A DNA stretch of 64,000 nt from Gammaproteobacteria bacterium (GCA_024235095.1 JACKNC010000001.1:1029501-1093500); one strand, 5' to 3'; shown: positions 16,280-25,716, counted from the stretch's first letter. The notes: a model not told the origin generated them from the letters alone. A program made the numbers and translations.

Positions 16280-17478
16280 TTGTCTTGCTAATAGTTATCC
16301 CCACAAAAATCATGCTGGAGCTTTTTCAGGATTAGCGTATTGAGTATCAGGGAGCCTAAAAAATGATTTGACCCTTTCCTGAAATTCTTTTAGCTTTTCC
16401 AAAGCAGAATAAACGCGCGCTCTGAAATCAGCCCGGTTTTTAATTGGCTCCTTTTCCAGATGATCATTTTTGATCTCATTCCAAACCTGTTCATCCGGAT
16501 TTAACTCTGGCGAGTGGGGGGGAAGAAAGAACAAGCGGATTTGTTTTCGATGCGTCTCAAGAAAGGCTTTGACTTCTTTCGAGGTATGATAAGACGCATT
16601 GTCCGTGATGACAATTAATGGGCGCTCTCGACCCTCTAATGCCTTCTCTAAAAAGGCAATGAAAACCCCACTCACTCATTTTTGAGTGGTCACTTCAAAT
16701 ATTAACTCGCCCGTCGCCGTAACCATCGATAAAATGTGAAACCCACCCCGGTCATCACTCACTTTAATTTCAGGCGGATGACCGACTAAGCCCCACGTCC
16801 GTCCAGAACGCGTATGGCCTTGAACCCATGACTCATCCTGAAACGCAATATCCGCTCCAAGTTCTTGAGCCCGCTTCTGAATCTCTTTAAATTCTTCATT
16901 AATAAACTTTTTAACTTCCTCCTGATCCTGGTTTAAGGCATGATAACAAGGTTTTTGACAACTCAGTCCTAATTGATGTAAATGCAGACGAACCGTGGCA
17001 TCCGATACCCATAAACCAAAGTACTCTTTCAATAAATTAACCATGATCTCTAAAGTCCATAAAACCGTATCATAGCCATGATCCGCCGGCGTCGTATTGA
17101 GTATCGTTTCTTTTAACCATCGATCAATATCCGGAGTCATCACACACGTGGCGCCGAGCGCTTTCCGGGTATCCAGGGCTTCTTCTCCTTCATAACGATA
17201 GTTGCGAAGCCAATCATAAATACTCGTTCGGTCGATACCCAAAAAATCAGCAACAAGCTCCGGACCATAATGCTTCTCTTCGACCGCGCGAACCGCAATA
17301 CGCCGGATGTAATTCATCACTTCATCCGGTATTTTACGTGCATCAAACATCCATTCCGCGTTCATTGCCGCACCTCCTCTATAAATTTAGAGTCTCTAAA
17401 GAGGTCTTCTATAGTTATTAGACAATTTGATTAACGCTCAGTTCGTTGATAATGTAGGGATAATCGTTGGCAAGCCTA
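16280..17478 (-). mobile_element. IS630-type b element, copy 1 (stop-carrying)
   Basis: 1199 bp, ends TTGTCTTGCTAATAGTTATC and complement of TAGGCTTGCCAACGATTATC. Flanked by CG on both sides (16278-16279 and 17479-17480). Identical in length and, as far as read, in sequence to the copies at 19294 and 23036. Sits near the left end of the IS701-like element. Confidence 0.88.
16310..17365 (-). pseudogene. IS630-family transposase with in-frame TGA, copy 1
   Basis: One continuous frame of 351 codons broken by TGA at 16676-16678 (codon 230) where the intact copy 27680-28735 has TTA (Leu). The first part (229 residues) holds the HTH (VADFLGIDRTSIYDWLRNYRYEG) and first Asp (IAFQDESWVQG); the second (from GTG 16675, MSGVFIAFLEK) holds the second Asp (IVITDNASYHTS) and Glu (PPHSPELNPDEQVWNEIKND). 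GTG directly after the stop could allow re-initiation. No frameshift is involved. Confidence 0.85.
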
Positions 17479-17660
17479 CGAATGAAAATAACCAAACAAT
17501 GATACGTTGAGTACATTACTAGTACTCTGATTAACTATACTTGCACTAATCTTGCTGATCATTTAGATAACATAAGTCATGATGCGATCAGCAATTCCCG
17601 CTCTCTTTATTTAGACCTGCTTTTGAATAAGTAGTCGATGATTATAGAATCACTTAATAA

Positions 17661-18672
17661 ACGCGATGTTCGACTTTTCCGAGGGGAGATGAGAGCAGGC
17701 GGATGCGGCATGGCGATGTGAGCTAAGCTGAGAGGAACCAACCGCCTCAACCGCACGGAGAGACCGCCATGCCGCTCGAAGACTTTATCATCACGGTGTT
17801 TTGTTGGGTAGACGAACACCTGAATGCCCTGCTCGGGGATCACTGCTTACGCTCGCGAGGCTTCGCCCCCAAGCTGAATGATAGTGAAGTGATCACGATG
17901 GAAGTCGTCGGCGAGTTCTTAGGGCTGGATACGGATGTGGGCATCTGGAAGTACTTCGGTCGTCATTGGCCGTCGTGGTTCCCGGAACTCGGATCGCGGA
18001 CGACGTTTGCCCAGCAGGCGGCGAATCTGTGGGTGATCAAGCAGCGGCTTCATCAGCAGCTGCTGATCGAGTTGGGGGCGGCGACGGACCCGATTCGCTT
18101 GGTGGATGGTTGCCCTCTGCCCCTCTGTGTGTTGACCCGTGCCCCGCACTGTCGGTTATTTCCTGCGGTGGCGGATTTTGGCTATTGTGCGGCAAAGAAG
18201 CAGTACTATTACGGGCTTCACGGTCATCTGATGGTCACGATCCATGGCGTCATCACGGCGTGGACGGTGACGCCCGCTACGGGTGATGAACGCGAGGCGT
18301 TGTGGGATTTGACCGAAGGTGTTCAGGGTTGGGTGATCGGCGACAAAGGTTACCTGAGCGCCTTTCTTCAGACGGAACTGGCCACGACCGGGATTGACTT
18401 GCAAACCCCCTTGCGGGCCAACATGATCGATCCGCGTCCCCCGTGGGCTGTCCAGCAGCTTACGAGAACCCGCCGCCTCGTGGAAACGGTCATCGGTCAG
18501 CTCACCGAGCCATTCCATTTTGAGAAAATCCGGGCGCGGGATGTGTGGCACTTGACGAGTCGGATCGCCCGAAAAGTCTTAGCGCACACCTTGGGTATTT
18601 TCATGAACCGACAAGTCGGTCGGTCAGACCTCCAGTTTGAGGGCCTGATCGCCTGAAAGTCGAACATCGCGT
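17661..18672 (+). mobile_element. IS982-family insertion sequence, copy 2
   Basis: 1012 bp, same length as copy 1, ends ACGCGATGTTCGACTTT and complement, flanked by the 7-bp duplication TTAATAA (17654-17660 and 18673-18679). Orientation opposite to copy 1. Confidence 0.92.
17769..18656 (+). CDS. IS982-family transposase
   Basis: 295 residues, intact and one residue different from copy 1 (Arg in IKQRLHQQ). DDE residues in IRLVDGCPLPLC, GWVIGDKGYLS and RRLVETVIGQLTEPFHFEKI. Near-identity of the two copies points to recent movement. Confidence 0.92.
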   Translation: MPLEDFIITVFCWVDEHLNALLGDHCLRSRGFAPKLNDSEVITMEVVGEFLGLDTDVGIWKYFGRHWPSWFPELGSRTTFAQQAANLWVIKQRLHQQLLIELGAATDPIRLVDGCPLPLCVLTRAPHCRLFPAVADFGYCAAKKQYYYGLHGHLMVTIHGVITAWTVTPATGDEREALWDLTEGVQGWVIGDKGYLSAFLQTELATTGIDLQTPLRANMIDPRPPWAVQQLTRTRRLVETVIGQLTEPFHFEKIRARDVWHLTSRIARKVLAHTLGIFMNRQVGRSDLQFEGLIA

Positions 18673-18788
18673 TTAATAAGAAAGAAAAACACCACTCTAA
18701 GCGTTCAAAGACGCTTAATAATTTATATAATAGAGATACCCTGATACTCGACTCAATAAATAGAACATGCCCACAGACCATCAAGAGA

Positions 18789-19291
18789 CTAAGCGGTATT
18801 CGGCTGTAAGAATCCACCGTAATGTCCATAGATAATCGCACGCCAGAGTGATTCCCAAGTATCAATAAAAAATTCGGTAAAAAGTCCTTTGATTTTGATC
18901 CATAGCGAGGTCCGTGAATGAAATCGCTGACGGGCTGCCTGGAAAAAGGCACAGCCATATTCCTGGACTTGATCAATGAGAAAAGCCAGCATCATCAGCA
19001 GGGCAAAAACAGTTGCTAAATGCTGTTCCCCATGCCCATCGTTGTGTTCGAACTCGTAGTCTTGATTCTTCAGGGTATTGAAGACTTGGTTTTCAATATG
19101 CCAACGGCTGCGACTTCCTTCCATCACAAGGGATACATTTTTTGCGGTGAGTTTAATCTCAGTTACCCAGGAAAAGTTAAATTCTTTGCCGTCGCGAATT
19201 TCCCAATAATCGAGAAAATTGACGAGTAAATCGGGATGGGATTTATTCAAAGGAATCTCATTAATCCACCAATAGCCCTGGAGAATTTTGT
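18789..19291 (-). pseudogene. IS4/ISNCY-like transposase, C-terminal part
   Basis: Reads DKILQGYWWINEIPLNKSHPDLLVNFLDYWEI, FNFSWVTEIKLTAKNV, RSRWHIENQVFNTLKNQDYEFEHNDGHGEQHL (the Y-(2)-R-(3)-E-like region) and the hydrophobic end ATVFALLMMLAFLIDQV. The N-terminal start is at 20493-20614 on the other side of IS630-type b copy 2; the central part with the first Asp residues is absent. Confidence 0.8.
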
Positions 19292-19293
19292 CA

Positions 19294-20492
19294 TTGTCTT
19301 GCTAATAGTTATCCCCACAAAAATCATGCTGGAGCTTTTTCAGGATTAGCGTATTGAGTATCAGGGAGCCTAAAAAATGATTTGACCCTTTCCTGAAATT
19401 CTTTTAGCTTTTCCAAAGCAGAATAAACGCGCGCTCTGAAATCAGCCCGGTTTTTAATTGGCTCCTTTTCCAGATGATCATTTTTGATCTCATTCCAAAC
19501 CTGTTCATCCGGATTTAACTCTGGCGAGTGGGGGGGAAGAAAGAACAAGCGGATTTGTTTTCGATGCGTCTCAAGAAAGGCTTTGACTTCTTTCGAGGTA
19601 TGATAAGACGCATTGTCCGTGATGACAATTAATGGGCGCTCTCGACCCTCTAATGCCTTCTCTAAAAAGGCAATGAAAACCCCACTCACTCATTTTTGAG
19701 TGGTCACTTCAAATATTAACTCGCCCGTCGCCGTAACCATCGATAAAATGTGAAACCCACCCCGGTCATCACTCACTTTAATTTCAGGCGGATGACCGAC
19801 TAAGCCCCACGTCCGTCCAGAACGCGTATGGCCTTGAACCCATGACTCATCCTGAAACGCAATATCCGCTCCAAGTTCTTGAGCCCGCTTCTGAATCTCT
19901 TTAAATTCTTCATTAATAAACTTTTTAACTTCCTCCTGATCCTGGTTTAAGGCATGATAACAAGGTTTTTGACAACTCAGTCCTAATTGATGTAAATGCA
20001 GACGAACCGTGGCATCCGATACCCATAAACCAAAGTACTCTTTCAATAAATTAACCATGATCTCTAAAGTCCATAAAACCGTATCATAGCCATGATCCGC
20101 CGGCGTCGTATTGAGTATCGTTTCTTTTAACCATCGATCAATATCCGGAGTCATCACACACGTGGCGCCGAGCGCTTTCCGGGTATCCAGGGCTTCTTCT
20201 CCTTCATAACGATAGTTGCGAAGCCAATCATAAATACTCGTTCGGTCGATACCCAAAAAATCAGCAACAAGCTCCGGACCATAATGCTTCTCTTCGACCG
20301 CGCGAACCGCAATACGCCGGATGTAATTCATCACTTCATCCGGTATTTTACGTGCATCAAACATCCATTCCGCGTTCATTGCCGCACCTCCTCTATAAAT
20401 TTAGAGTCTCTAAAGAGGTCTTCTATAGTTATTAGACAATTTGATTAACGCTCAGTTCGTTGATAATGTAGGGATAATCGTTGGCAAGCCTA
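19294..20492 (-). mobile_element. IS630-type b element, copy 2 (stop-carrying)
   Basis: 1199 bp, same ends as copy 1. Unlike the other copies its flanks differ (CA at the left, TG at the right), and it stands exactly at the point where the middle of the host transposase gene is missing, suggesting an IS-associated deletion on one side. Confidence 0.88.
19324..20379 (-). pseudogene. IS630-family transposase with in-frame TGA, copy 2
   Basis: Same gene as 16310-17365: 229 codons, TGA at 19690-19692, GTG immediately after, 121 more codons in the same frame. The catalytic DDE residues are divided between the two parts. Identical translation to copies 1 and 3. Confidence 0.85.
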
Positions 20493-20614
20493 TGACCATA
20501 ACGGCAGGGGTCAGGGATCTTTTCAAAAGCCTGGCGTGCTTGGTTTAACAACGCCGGTGCTGACACCGATTGATTTAAAGCGTTTGGTAAAGGGCGAGAA
20601 GGTAATTTCTTCAT
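20493..20614 (-). pseudogene. IS4/ISNCY-like transposase, N-terminal fragment
   Basis: MKKLPSRPLPNALNQSVSAPALLNQARQAFEKIPDPCRYGH from ATG 20614, the start of an ISNCY/IS4-type transposase (families of this type continue with a LVDCLMSGLA-like helix). The sequence stops at the IS630-type b copy. Its C-terminal part lies at 18789-19291. Confidence 0.6.
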
Positions 20615-20948
20615 GATCAAACCACACCGGATGCGTCTTAAATCCAAACATGCCAAAAAATTCAAAATTGAGGCCAAGAAACGACTTTTTATAATACACT
20701 GATTAAATAGAACTTTTCAAGAGGCCGGGAATTGCTGTGATGCGATTAATGATTATCTACGACGTGAAAGACATACGGCCAACGGCGTGTGGAAATTAGC
20801 GGAATCACTGATCAATAATAGTAACGAAGCCTACCTGATTTTTGATGATTGCGTTCAAGATAAAGGCTTTTCCAAAAAAATTGAGAGGGTGAAACGTCAG
20901 CAATTCCCGCTCTCTTTTGCTCATCTAAATGATTTATCAATATATTTT

Positions 20949-22011
20949 GGCTCAATATGGATTCCAGGCTGTTGAAGATGGCTCGCCCTGCCAAGGGACA
21001 GGAGCTACACTGAAGAGGTTTTGAACCGCCGCGCTCCAGGTTTCCCGTCGATGATCAACCTTCAGAATCTACTGGACGATGTCCGGTGTTACGAAACGGT
21101 CCGCCAACTGCGCTGGCCCGATGGGGTTCACTGCCCCCATTGTGGGGCGGCGAACGTGACGAAGCAGGGTCACGACACGACCCAACCGGCGCGACAGAAA
21201 TATCGGTGTGCCGGGTGCCATCGCTCTTTTGACGATCTAACCGGGACGGTGTTGGCCGGCCACCACCCGCCGTTACGAATTTGGATATTATGTTTATATT
21301 TTATGGGTTTGAACTTGTCTAATGCCCAGATTGCCCAAGAGTTGGCGTTGAATCCGGACGACGTGCAGCGGATGACCGAGCAACTGCGCCAAGGTATCGT
21401 CGCCCGCCAACCCGAACCCACCTTGGCGGGGGAAGTGGAATGCGACGAGGTCTATATGGTGGCCGGGCATAAAGGGCATCCGGACGCGGTGAAAAAAAAG
21501 GCCGCCGCGGGCGGCGTCGCCGGCTGAAGGGGGCACGGGGTCGAGGCACCCTGGAGCAGGAAAAGCCGCCGATTCTCGGCATGATTGAGCGCGGCGGCGC
21601 GGTGGTCGTCCGGATGCTGGATAATGTCCAGCAAGCGACCATCCAACCGCTCCTTCAGACTTTCATCGCCCCGGGAACCCGGGTGTATACCGATGAATAT
21701 GCAATCTATAACCCATTGAAGGATTGGGGCTTTGATCATCATACGGTGTGTCACAGCCGGGGTGAATACGCCCGCGACGACGATGGCGATGGCTTCCATG
21801 AGATTCATGTTAATACCGCTGAGGGTTTCTGGTCCCTGTTGCGTTCCTGGTTGCGACCCCATCGAGGAATTTCGCAAGAAAAGCTGCCGCTCTACCTGGG
21901 CTTCTTTCAGTTCGTGCATAACGTCCGCATTCGGGGCAAAGGCTTGCTCAGACCTCTCTTGGAACTGCTGGTCGCCTAACAACGCCAACTGACTGGAATC
22001 CATATTGAGCC
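20949..22011 (+). mobile_element. IS1595-family insertion sequence
   Basis: 1063 bp with a perfect 19-bp terminal inverted repeat GGCTCAATATGGATTCCAG and the 8-bp duplication TATATTTT (20941-20948 and 22012-22019), the standard for IS1595. Inserted in the MITE. Confidence 0.92.
21051..21979 (+). pseudogene. IS1595-family (ISXO2-like) transposase with a frame change at A8
   Basis: From ATG 21051: MINLQNLLDDVRCYETVRQLRWPDGVHCPHC (zinc ribbon CPHC ... CAGC), then AGEVECDEVYMVAGHKG (first Asp/Glu motif). At 21492-21499 a run of eight A followed by G changes the frame; the second frame continues with GTLEQEKPPILGMIERGGAVVVRML, VYTDEYAIYNPL (second Asp) and HVNTAEGFWSLLRSWLRPHRGISQEKL (Glu). Either a one-base deletion (A9 expected) or a -1 slippage site. 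Confidence 0.82.
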
Positions 22012-22863
22012 TATATTTTTTATTAAACACTGATAAATTTTTTAGAAAAAACCATTATCAATCAAAGACTAGGAAAGAGACCGGGAATCGCTGGTGAAAC
22101 GTCAGTATAGTGGAAATGCGCATGGTTTAGTGAGGGGAATTGGGATTGTGAATTGAGTTCACACCTATAAAGACGATTATCATCCCCTCGATTTTCGCAT
22201 CTATTCACCCGATTCTGATGGCAAAACCAAAAATGATCACTTTCGAGATATGTTGCAACAAGCGTTTGAAGAAAAAGGTATTAAAGCACAAACAATTTTA
22301 TTCGATTGCTGGTATGCCGCTTCAGAAAATCTCAAATATATCCATCGTCTTGACAAATTCTTCGTGACGACCTTGAAAGAAAATCGTCGCGTCAGCCTCA
22401 GTAAAAACAAGGTTATATTCGTCTACAACAGATTGAGTAGACGGACAAACAACTCCAATACGGTCTGACCGTTAAACTTAAAGAAGTCCCATTTAAAGTG
22501 CAGCTTTTCAAGGTAGTCACCACACACGGTGACATTGAAAATGGGTGATTACGAATCGTACTCTAGGTTCTATTGACACGCAGGTGGTTCAAAATGAGAA
22601 CCAGGTGCGTTGGTTTATAGAGCAACTGCATCGAGAACTTAAACAACTGACCGGCATTGAACGGTGTCAATGTCGTAAACAGCGCGCACAACGTAATCAT
22701 TTCGCTTGTTGCTATCACGCTTGGTTTTCACTCAAAGTGATCGCTAAAAAAACAGGTCAGACACTTTATCAAATTAAACACAGTTTATAGAGTGATTATT
22801 TGCGTAATGAGCTACGAAATTCACGTATTACCGCCTACCAATCTACCTAGCGAAAGTCCTGAT

Positions 22864-22937
22864 TCTAATCCAAAATTAAAGTTTATGCGGAGCGAAGTGC
22901 AGCTTTTCGCCAGTCCACTTGACCGCCATGTTAGCGC
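22864..22937 (-). other. attC-like site 2, 5' part (cassette B end)
   Basis: On the minus strand, directly after the restored stop of cassette gene B (22938-22940), the sequence starts GCGCTAACATGGCGG and contains a GC-rich hairpin segment (AAGCTGCACTTCGCTCCGC). GCGCTAAC is the exact complement of GTTAGCGC, the core at the start of the same cassette (24848-24855). The 3' part with GTTGGAT lies at 16218-16227 on the other side of the IS701-like element. Confidence 0.65.
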
Positions 22938-23035
22938 TTATACATTCCAGTCAGATGGTGACGCGGTGTTAAAACGCGATATTTTCTTGGTTGCATCGCC
23001 CTTTAATTGGTAATACATATCTTGATATATTTTCC
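22938..23035 (-). pseudogene. 3' end of IS-split cassette gene B (YiiX/NlpC-like)
   Basis: Continuation of the gene 24235-24804. After removing IS630-type b copy 3 and one CC duplication the frame runs ...PIDLCRW-KIYQDMYYQLKGDATKK ... TASPSDWNV-stop, giving 221 residues (666 nt including stop). The stop is followed at once by the attC half-site GCGCTAAC. Confidence 0.75.
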
Positions 23036-24234
23036 TTGTCTTGCTAATAGTTATCCCCACAAAAATCATGCTGGAGCTTTTTCAGGATTAGCGTATTGAG
23101 TATCAGGGAGCCTAAAAAATGATTTGACCCTTTCCTGAAATTCTTTTAGCTTTTCCAAAGCAGAATAAACGCGCGCTCTGAAATCAGCCCGGTTTTTAAT
23201 TGGCTCCTTTTCCAGATGATCATTTTTGATCTCATTCCAAACCTGTTCATCCGGATTTAACTCTGGCGAGTGGGGGGGAAGAAAGAACAAGCGGATTTGT
23301 TTTCGATGCGTCTCAAGAAAGGCTTTGACTTCTTTCGAGGTATGATAAGACGCATTGTCCGTGATGACAATTAATGGGCGCTCTCGACCCTCTAATGCCT
23401 TCTCTAAAAAGGCAATGAAAACCCCACTCACTCATTTTTGAGTGGTCACTTCAAATATTAACTCGCCCGTCGCCGTAACCATCGATAAAATGTGAAACCC
23501 ACCCCGGTCATCACTCACTTTAATTTCAGGCGGATGACCGACTAAGCCCCACGTCCGTCCAGAACGCGTATGGCCTTGAACCCATGACTCATCCTGAAAC
23601 GCAATATCCGCTCCAAGTTCTTGAGCCCGCTTCTGAATCTCTTTAAATTCTTCATTAATAAACTTTTTAACTTCCTCCTGATCCTGGTTTAAGGCATGAT
23701 AACAAGGTTTTTGACAACTCAGTCCTAATTGATGTAAATGCAGACGAACCGTGGCATCCGATACCCATAAACCAAAGTACTCTTTCAATAAATTAACCAT
23801 GATCTCTAAAGTCCATAAAACCGTATCATAGCCATGATCCGCCGGCGTCGTATTGAGTATCGTTTCTTTTAACCATCGATCAATATCCGGAGTCATCACA
23901 CACGTGGCGCCGAGCGCTTTCCGGGTATCCAGGGCTTCTTCTCCTTCATAACGATAGTTGCGAAGCCAATCATAAATACTCGTTCGGTCGATACCCAAAA
24001 AATCAGCAACAAGCTCCGGACCATAATGCTTCTCTTCGACCGCGCGAACCGCAATACGCCGGATGTAATTCATCACTTCATCCGGTATTTTACGTGCATC
24101 AAACATCCATTCCGCGTTCATTGCCGCACCTCCTCTATAAATTTAGAGTCTCTAAAGAGGTCTTCTATAGTTATTAGACAATTTGATTAACGCTCAGTTC
24201 GTTGATAATGTAGGGATAATCGTTGGCAAGCCTA
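23036..24234 (-). mobile_element. IS630-type b element, copy 3 (stop-carrying)
   Basis: 1199 bp, same ends as copies 1 and 2, flanked by CC on both sides (23034-23035 and 24235-24236). It interrupts the second gene cassette's gene; the first codon of the element's right end (TAG) terminates the truncated reading frame. Confidence 0.9.
23066..24121 (-). pseudogene. IS630-family transposase with in-frame TGA, copy 3
   Basis: Same as copies 1 and 2: 229 codons, TGA at 23432-23434, then 121 codons in the same frame from GTG. Three copies with the same nonsense codon but otherwise open frames imply that the element was copied after the stop arose. Confidence 0.85.
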
Positions 24235-24804
24235 CCATCGACAGAGATCAATGGGCGTAACTTCCGATGCATTCACTGTTCCTACCGCGCCAGCCTTCTC
24301 TAGCCCTGCCGCAACCAGCTCAGAACAGAAAAATTTGCTGAAATCTTCTCGGTTGTAACCAGGGCCGTTCATTCCGAAAGGCAAGTTGTCGAGGGCGTCG
24401 AGTGACGACTTGATGGCCTGTGGCATATCATACGGCTTGCGTTCTTTGGCCTGGTTAAACAGAAAATCGTAAAAAGCCTTCTGGTCGAATCGTGTATTTC
24501 GGATTTCTTCGCTTAGAGGCAACCACCATAGCTCTCCATCATAGGATTCAAGTCGATCACTGAAACGGGAGATATTCACACCGTTGAAGCCATTCAAGGA
24601 TGTGGATTCAATGATTTGGTTAAAGAACCGATCCGTCGTGTCATCTGTGATTTTGGTTTGCAGAATGACTCCGACATGAGATACATCGGAAAATGTGGCG
24701 AACTTTATTATCTCTGAAAAATGCCCCTTTCCTCCAAAGGCTATAACATCGCCGGGGCGCATTTGAGAGCGCGCTTCTTCGTATTGGATCTGTATTGCGG
24801 CCAT
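24235..24804 (-). pseudogene. Cassette gene B, 5' part: papain-like YiiX/NlpC-type protein
   Basis: From ATG 24804 (behind GGAGAGAGA, a good ribosome site): MAAIQIQYEEARSQMRPGDVIAFGGKGHFSEIIKFATFSDVSHVGVIL, then FFCSELVAAGLEKAG. The layout GDVIAF...SHVGVI...CSELV is that of permuted papain/NlpC-P60 (YiiX, C92) enzymes: His in SHVG and Cys in FCSELV. These hydrolyse amide or thioester bonds; the substrate is unknown. No signal peptide. Cut at codon 190 by IS630-type b copy 3 and completed at 22938-23035. The core site GTTAGCGC lies 43 nt upstream. Confidence 0.75.
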
Positions 24805-24847
24805 TTCTCTCTCCTTTTCTGATGTTGCATTGGATTGTCGATGTGCT

Positions 24848-24922
24848 GCGCTAACGCCTGCCATCACAGCCGACCCCAAAAACGCGTAGCGTTTTTGGGG
24901 TCGGCTGATGGCCTTGTTGGGC
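24848..24922 (-). other. attC-like recombination site 1 (between cassettes A and B)
   Basis: 75 bp. On the minus strand it starts GCCCAACAAGG and ends GGCGTTAGCGC, with a near-perfect long hairpin between them: GCCGACCCCAAAAACGC, a 2-3 base tip, GCGTTTTTGGGGTCGGC. The 5' half GCCCAAC is exactly complementary to GTTGGGC at the start of cassette A (25741-25747), as expected when an attC is split by insertion. No T-run follows, which argues against a terminator. Confidence 0.75.
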
Positions 24923-24933
24923 GATCTGAACGA

Positions 24934-25716
24934 TCACACTCTTCCTTTCGCTGCCCAAGCGCGTGCGTACAACACGATTGAGCCGTCTTGTTCAACTGGT
25001 AAACGCTGTTTTAAGGTTTCCCGAAGATGGGTTTTTTCTGAATCTTCTAATTTCGACACATAGGTTGGCGCTGGTCCTTGGCCGCCGAGAAACGGCTTCC
25101 AATAATCATCAAAGTCATTGAAGTGCGTTGCGATTTCAAGAGGAGCTGCTTCGACTTCTAATAAACCAACGTGATTGAAGGTATCAACAAGCTGCTCGGC
25201 ATTTGAGTCGGGAAAACGGTGACCTTCGTGAAGGGCTGATGCACCTGGATCCAATTCCACCACCACATCCCAAAAGTGGTTAAGAAATTCCATTTTCTCT
25301 GCGTAATCCCAGATATATACCGCAACAGTGCCGTTCATACTGGTTACTCGTTTCATTTCTGCGAGTGCTTTTTCAGGCTCTGGTATGAAATTCAATACTA
25401 GGCCAGATACCGCGATATTCACCGATGCGTCATCAAGTGGTAACGACATCGCGTTTCCTACTTTGCAGTTGGCCTTATTGCCAAGACGTTGCTGAGCCGT
25501 ACGGACGAAACCTTCCGATTGGTCAATAGCGATAACCGCTGCTGGATCGTGCCTATCGATTGCGGCTTCACTCAAGGCACCCGATCCACACCCAACATCT
25601 AACCACTGGATCCCGGGTCTGGGTGACAGCCAATCTACAAATTGCTCGGCAATCAGCTTGCTCCACCTGCCCATGTAGTATTCGTACGAATCGCCTGACT
25701 GCCATGAATCTTGCAT
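24934..25716 (-). CDS. Class I SAM-dependent methyltransferase (cassette gene A)
   Basis: 260 residues from ATG 25716, preceded by GGAG six bases upstream; an in-frame ATG at 25728 is possible. SAM-binding motif I is WLDVGCGSGALSEAAI, followed by AVIAIDQSEGFVRTAQQ (acidic loop), VGNAMSLPLDDASVNIAVSGLVLNFIP and MKRVTSMNGTVAVYIWDYAEKMEF, the UbiE/Methyltransf_11 pattern. Length and C-terminal part (DFDDYWKPFLGGQGP) fit small-molecule methyltransferases found in gene cassettes. Substrate unknown. It is intact, ends 12 nt before attC-like site 1 and starts 25 nt behind a GTTGGGC core. Confidence 0.88.
   Translation of the reverse strand: MQDSWQSGDSYEYYMGRWSKLIAEQFVDWLSPRPGIQWLDVGCGSGALSEAAIDRHDPAAVIAIDQSEGFVRTAQQRLGNKANCKVGNAMSLPLDDASVNIAVSGLVLNFIPEPEKALAEMKRVTSMNGTVAVYIWDYAEKMEFLNHFWDVVVELDPGASALHEGHRFPDSNAEQLVDTFNHVGLLEVEAAPLEIATHFNDFDDYWKPFLGGQGPAPTYVSKLEDSEKTHLRETLKQRLPVEQDGSIVLYARAWAAKGRV

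Larger units (their letters stand above)
17589..20737 (-). mobile_element. IS4/ISNCY-like element, internally deleted, with IS982 and IS630 inside
   Basis: Ends CAGCAATTCCCG (17589) and complement (ending 20737) with a 9-bp duplication TGATGCGAT (17580-17588 and 20738-20746), inserted in the IS701-like transposase gene. Contains IS982 copy 2 and IS630-type b copy 2. Its own transposase has lost the middle part. Confidence 0.82.
20898..22093. mobile_element. 125-bp MITE related to the IS4/ISNCY-like element, split by IS1595
   Basis: Ends CAGCAATTCCCG (20898) and CAGCGATTCCCGG (inverse, ending 22093) match the ends of the element 17589-20737; the 9-bp duplication GTGAAACGT (20889-20897 and 22094-22102) has the same length. 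Without the IS1595 insertion it is 125 bp (51 + 74) and too short for any gene. So it is probably a non-autonomous derivative mobilised by that transposase. Confidence 0.8.
17509..22790 (+). pseudogene. IS701-like transposase, in pieces
   Basis: The pieces are 17509-17588 (NYTCTNLADHLDNISHDA), 20747-20897 (NDYLRRERHTANGVWKLAESLINNSNEAYLIFDDCVQDK) and 22103-22790 (SGNAHGLVRGIG, then HPLDFRIYSPDSDGKTKNDHFRDML, ILFDCWYAASENLKYI, NQVRWFIEQLHRELKQLTGIERCQCRKQRAQRNH). Removing the two large insertions with their 9-bp duplications joins them in frame. In addition there is a TGA after GIGIVN and frame changes near 22420 and 22540, so the gene is dead. LIFDDCVQDK and LFDCWY supply DDE Asp residues. 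Confidence 0.8.
16228..22863 (+). mobile_element. IS701-like element, decayed and filled with other elements
   Basis: Ends ATCAGGACTTTCGCT (16228-16242) and its exact complement (22849-22863). No target duplication can be seen, so flanking sequence may have been lost. Inside, in order: IS630-type b copy 1, an IS4/ISNCY-like element (itself carrying IS982 and IS630-type b copy 2), and a 125-bp MITE (carrying IS1595). It splits the attC site between the second and third gene cassettes. Confidence 0.75.

Noticed and set aside
22792..23013. Small plus-strand gene
   Set aside because: It runs through the IS701-like end, the attC-like site and the end of cassette gene B, all of which read on the other strand.
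24848..24922. Long hairpin as a simple transcription terminator
   Set aside because: No T-run follows on either strand, and its outer 7-mers are complementary to cassette starts; attC explains more.
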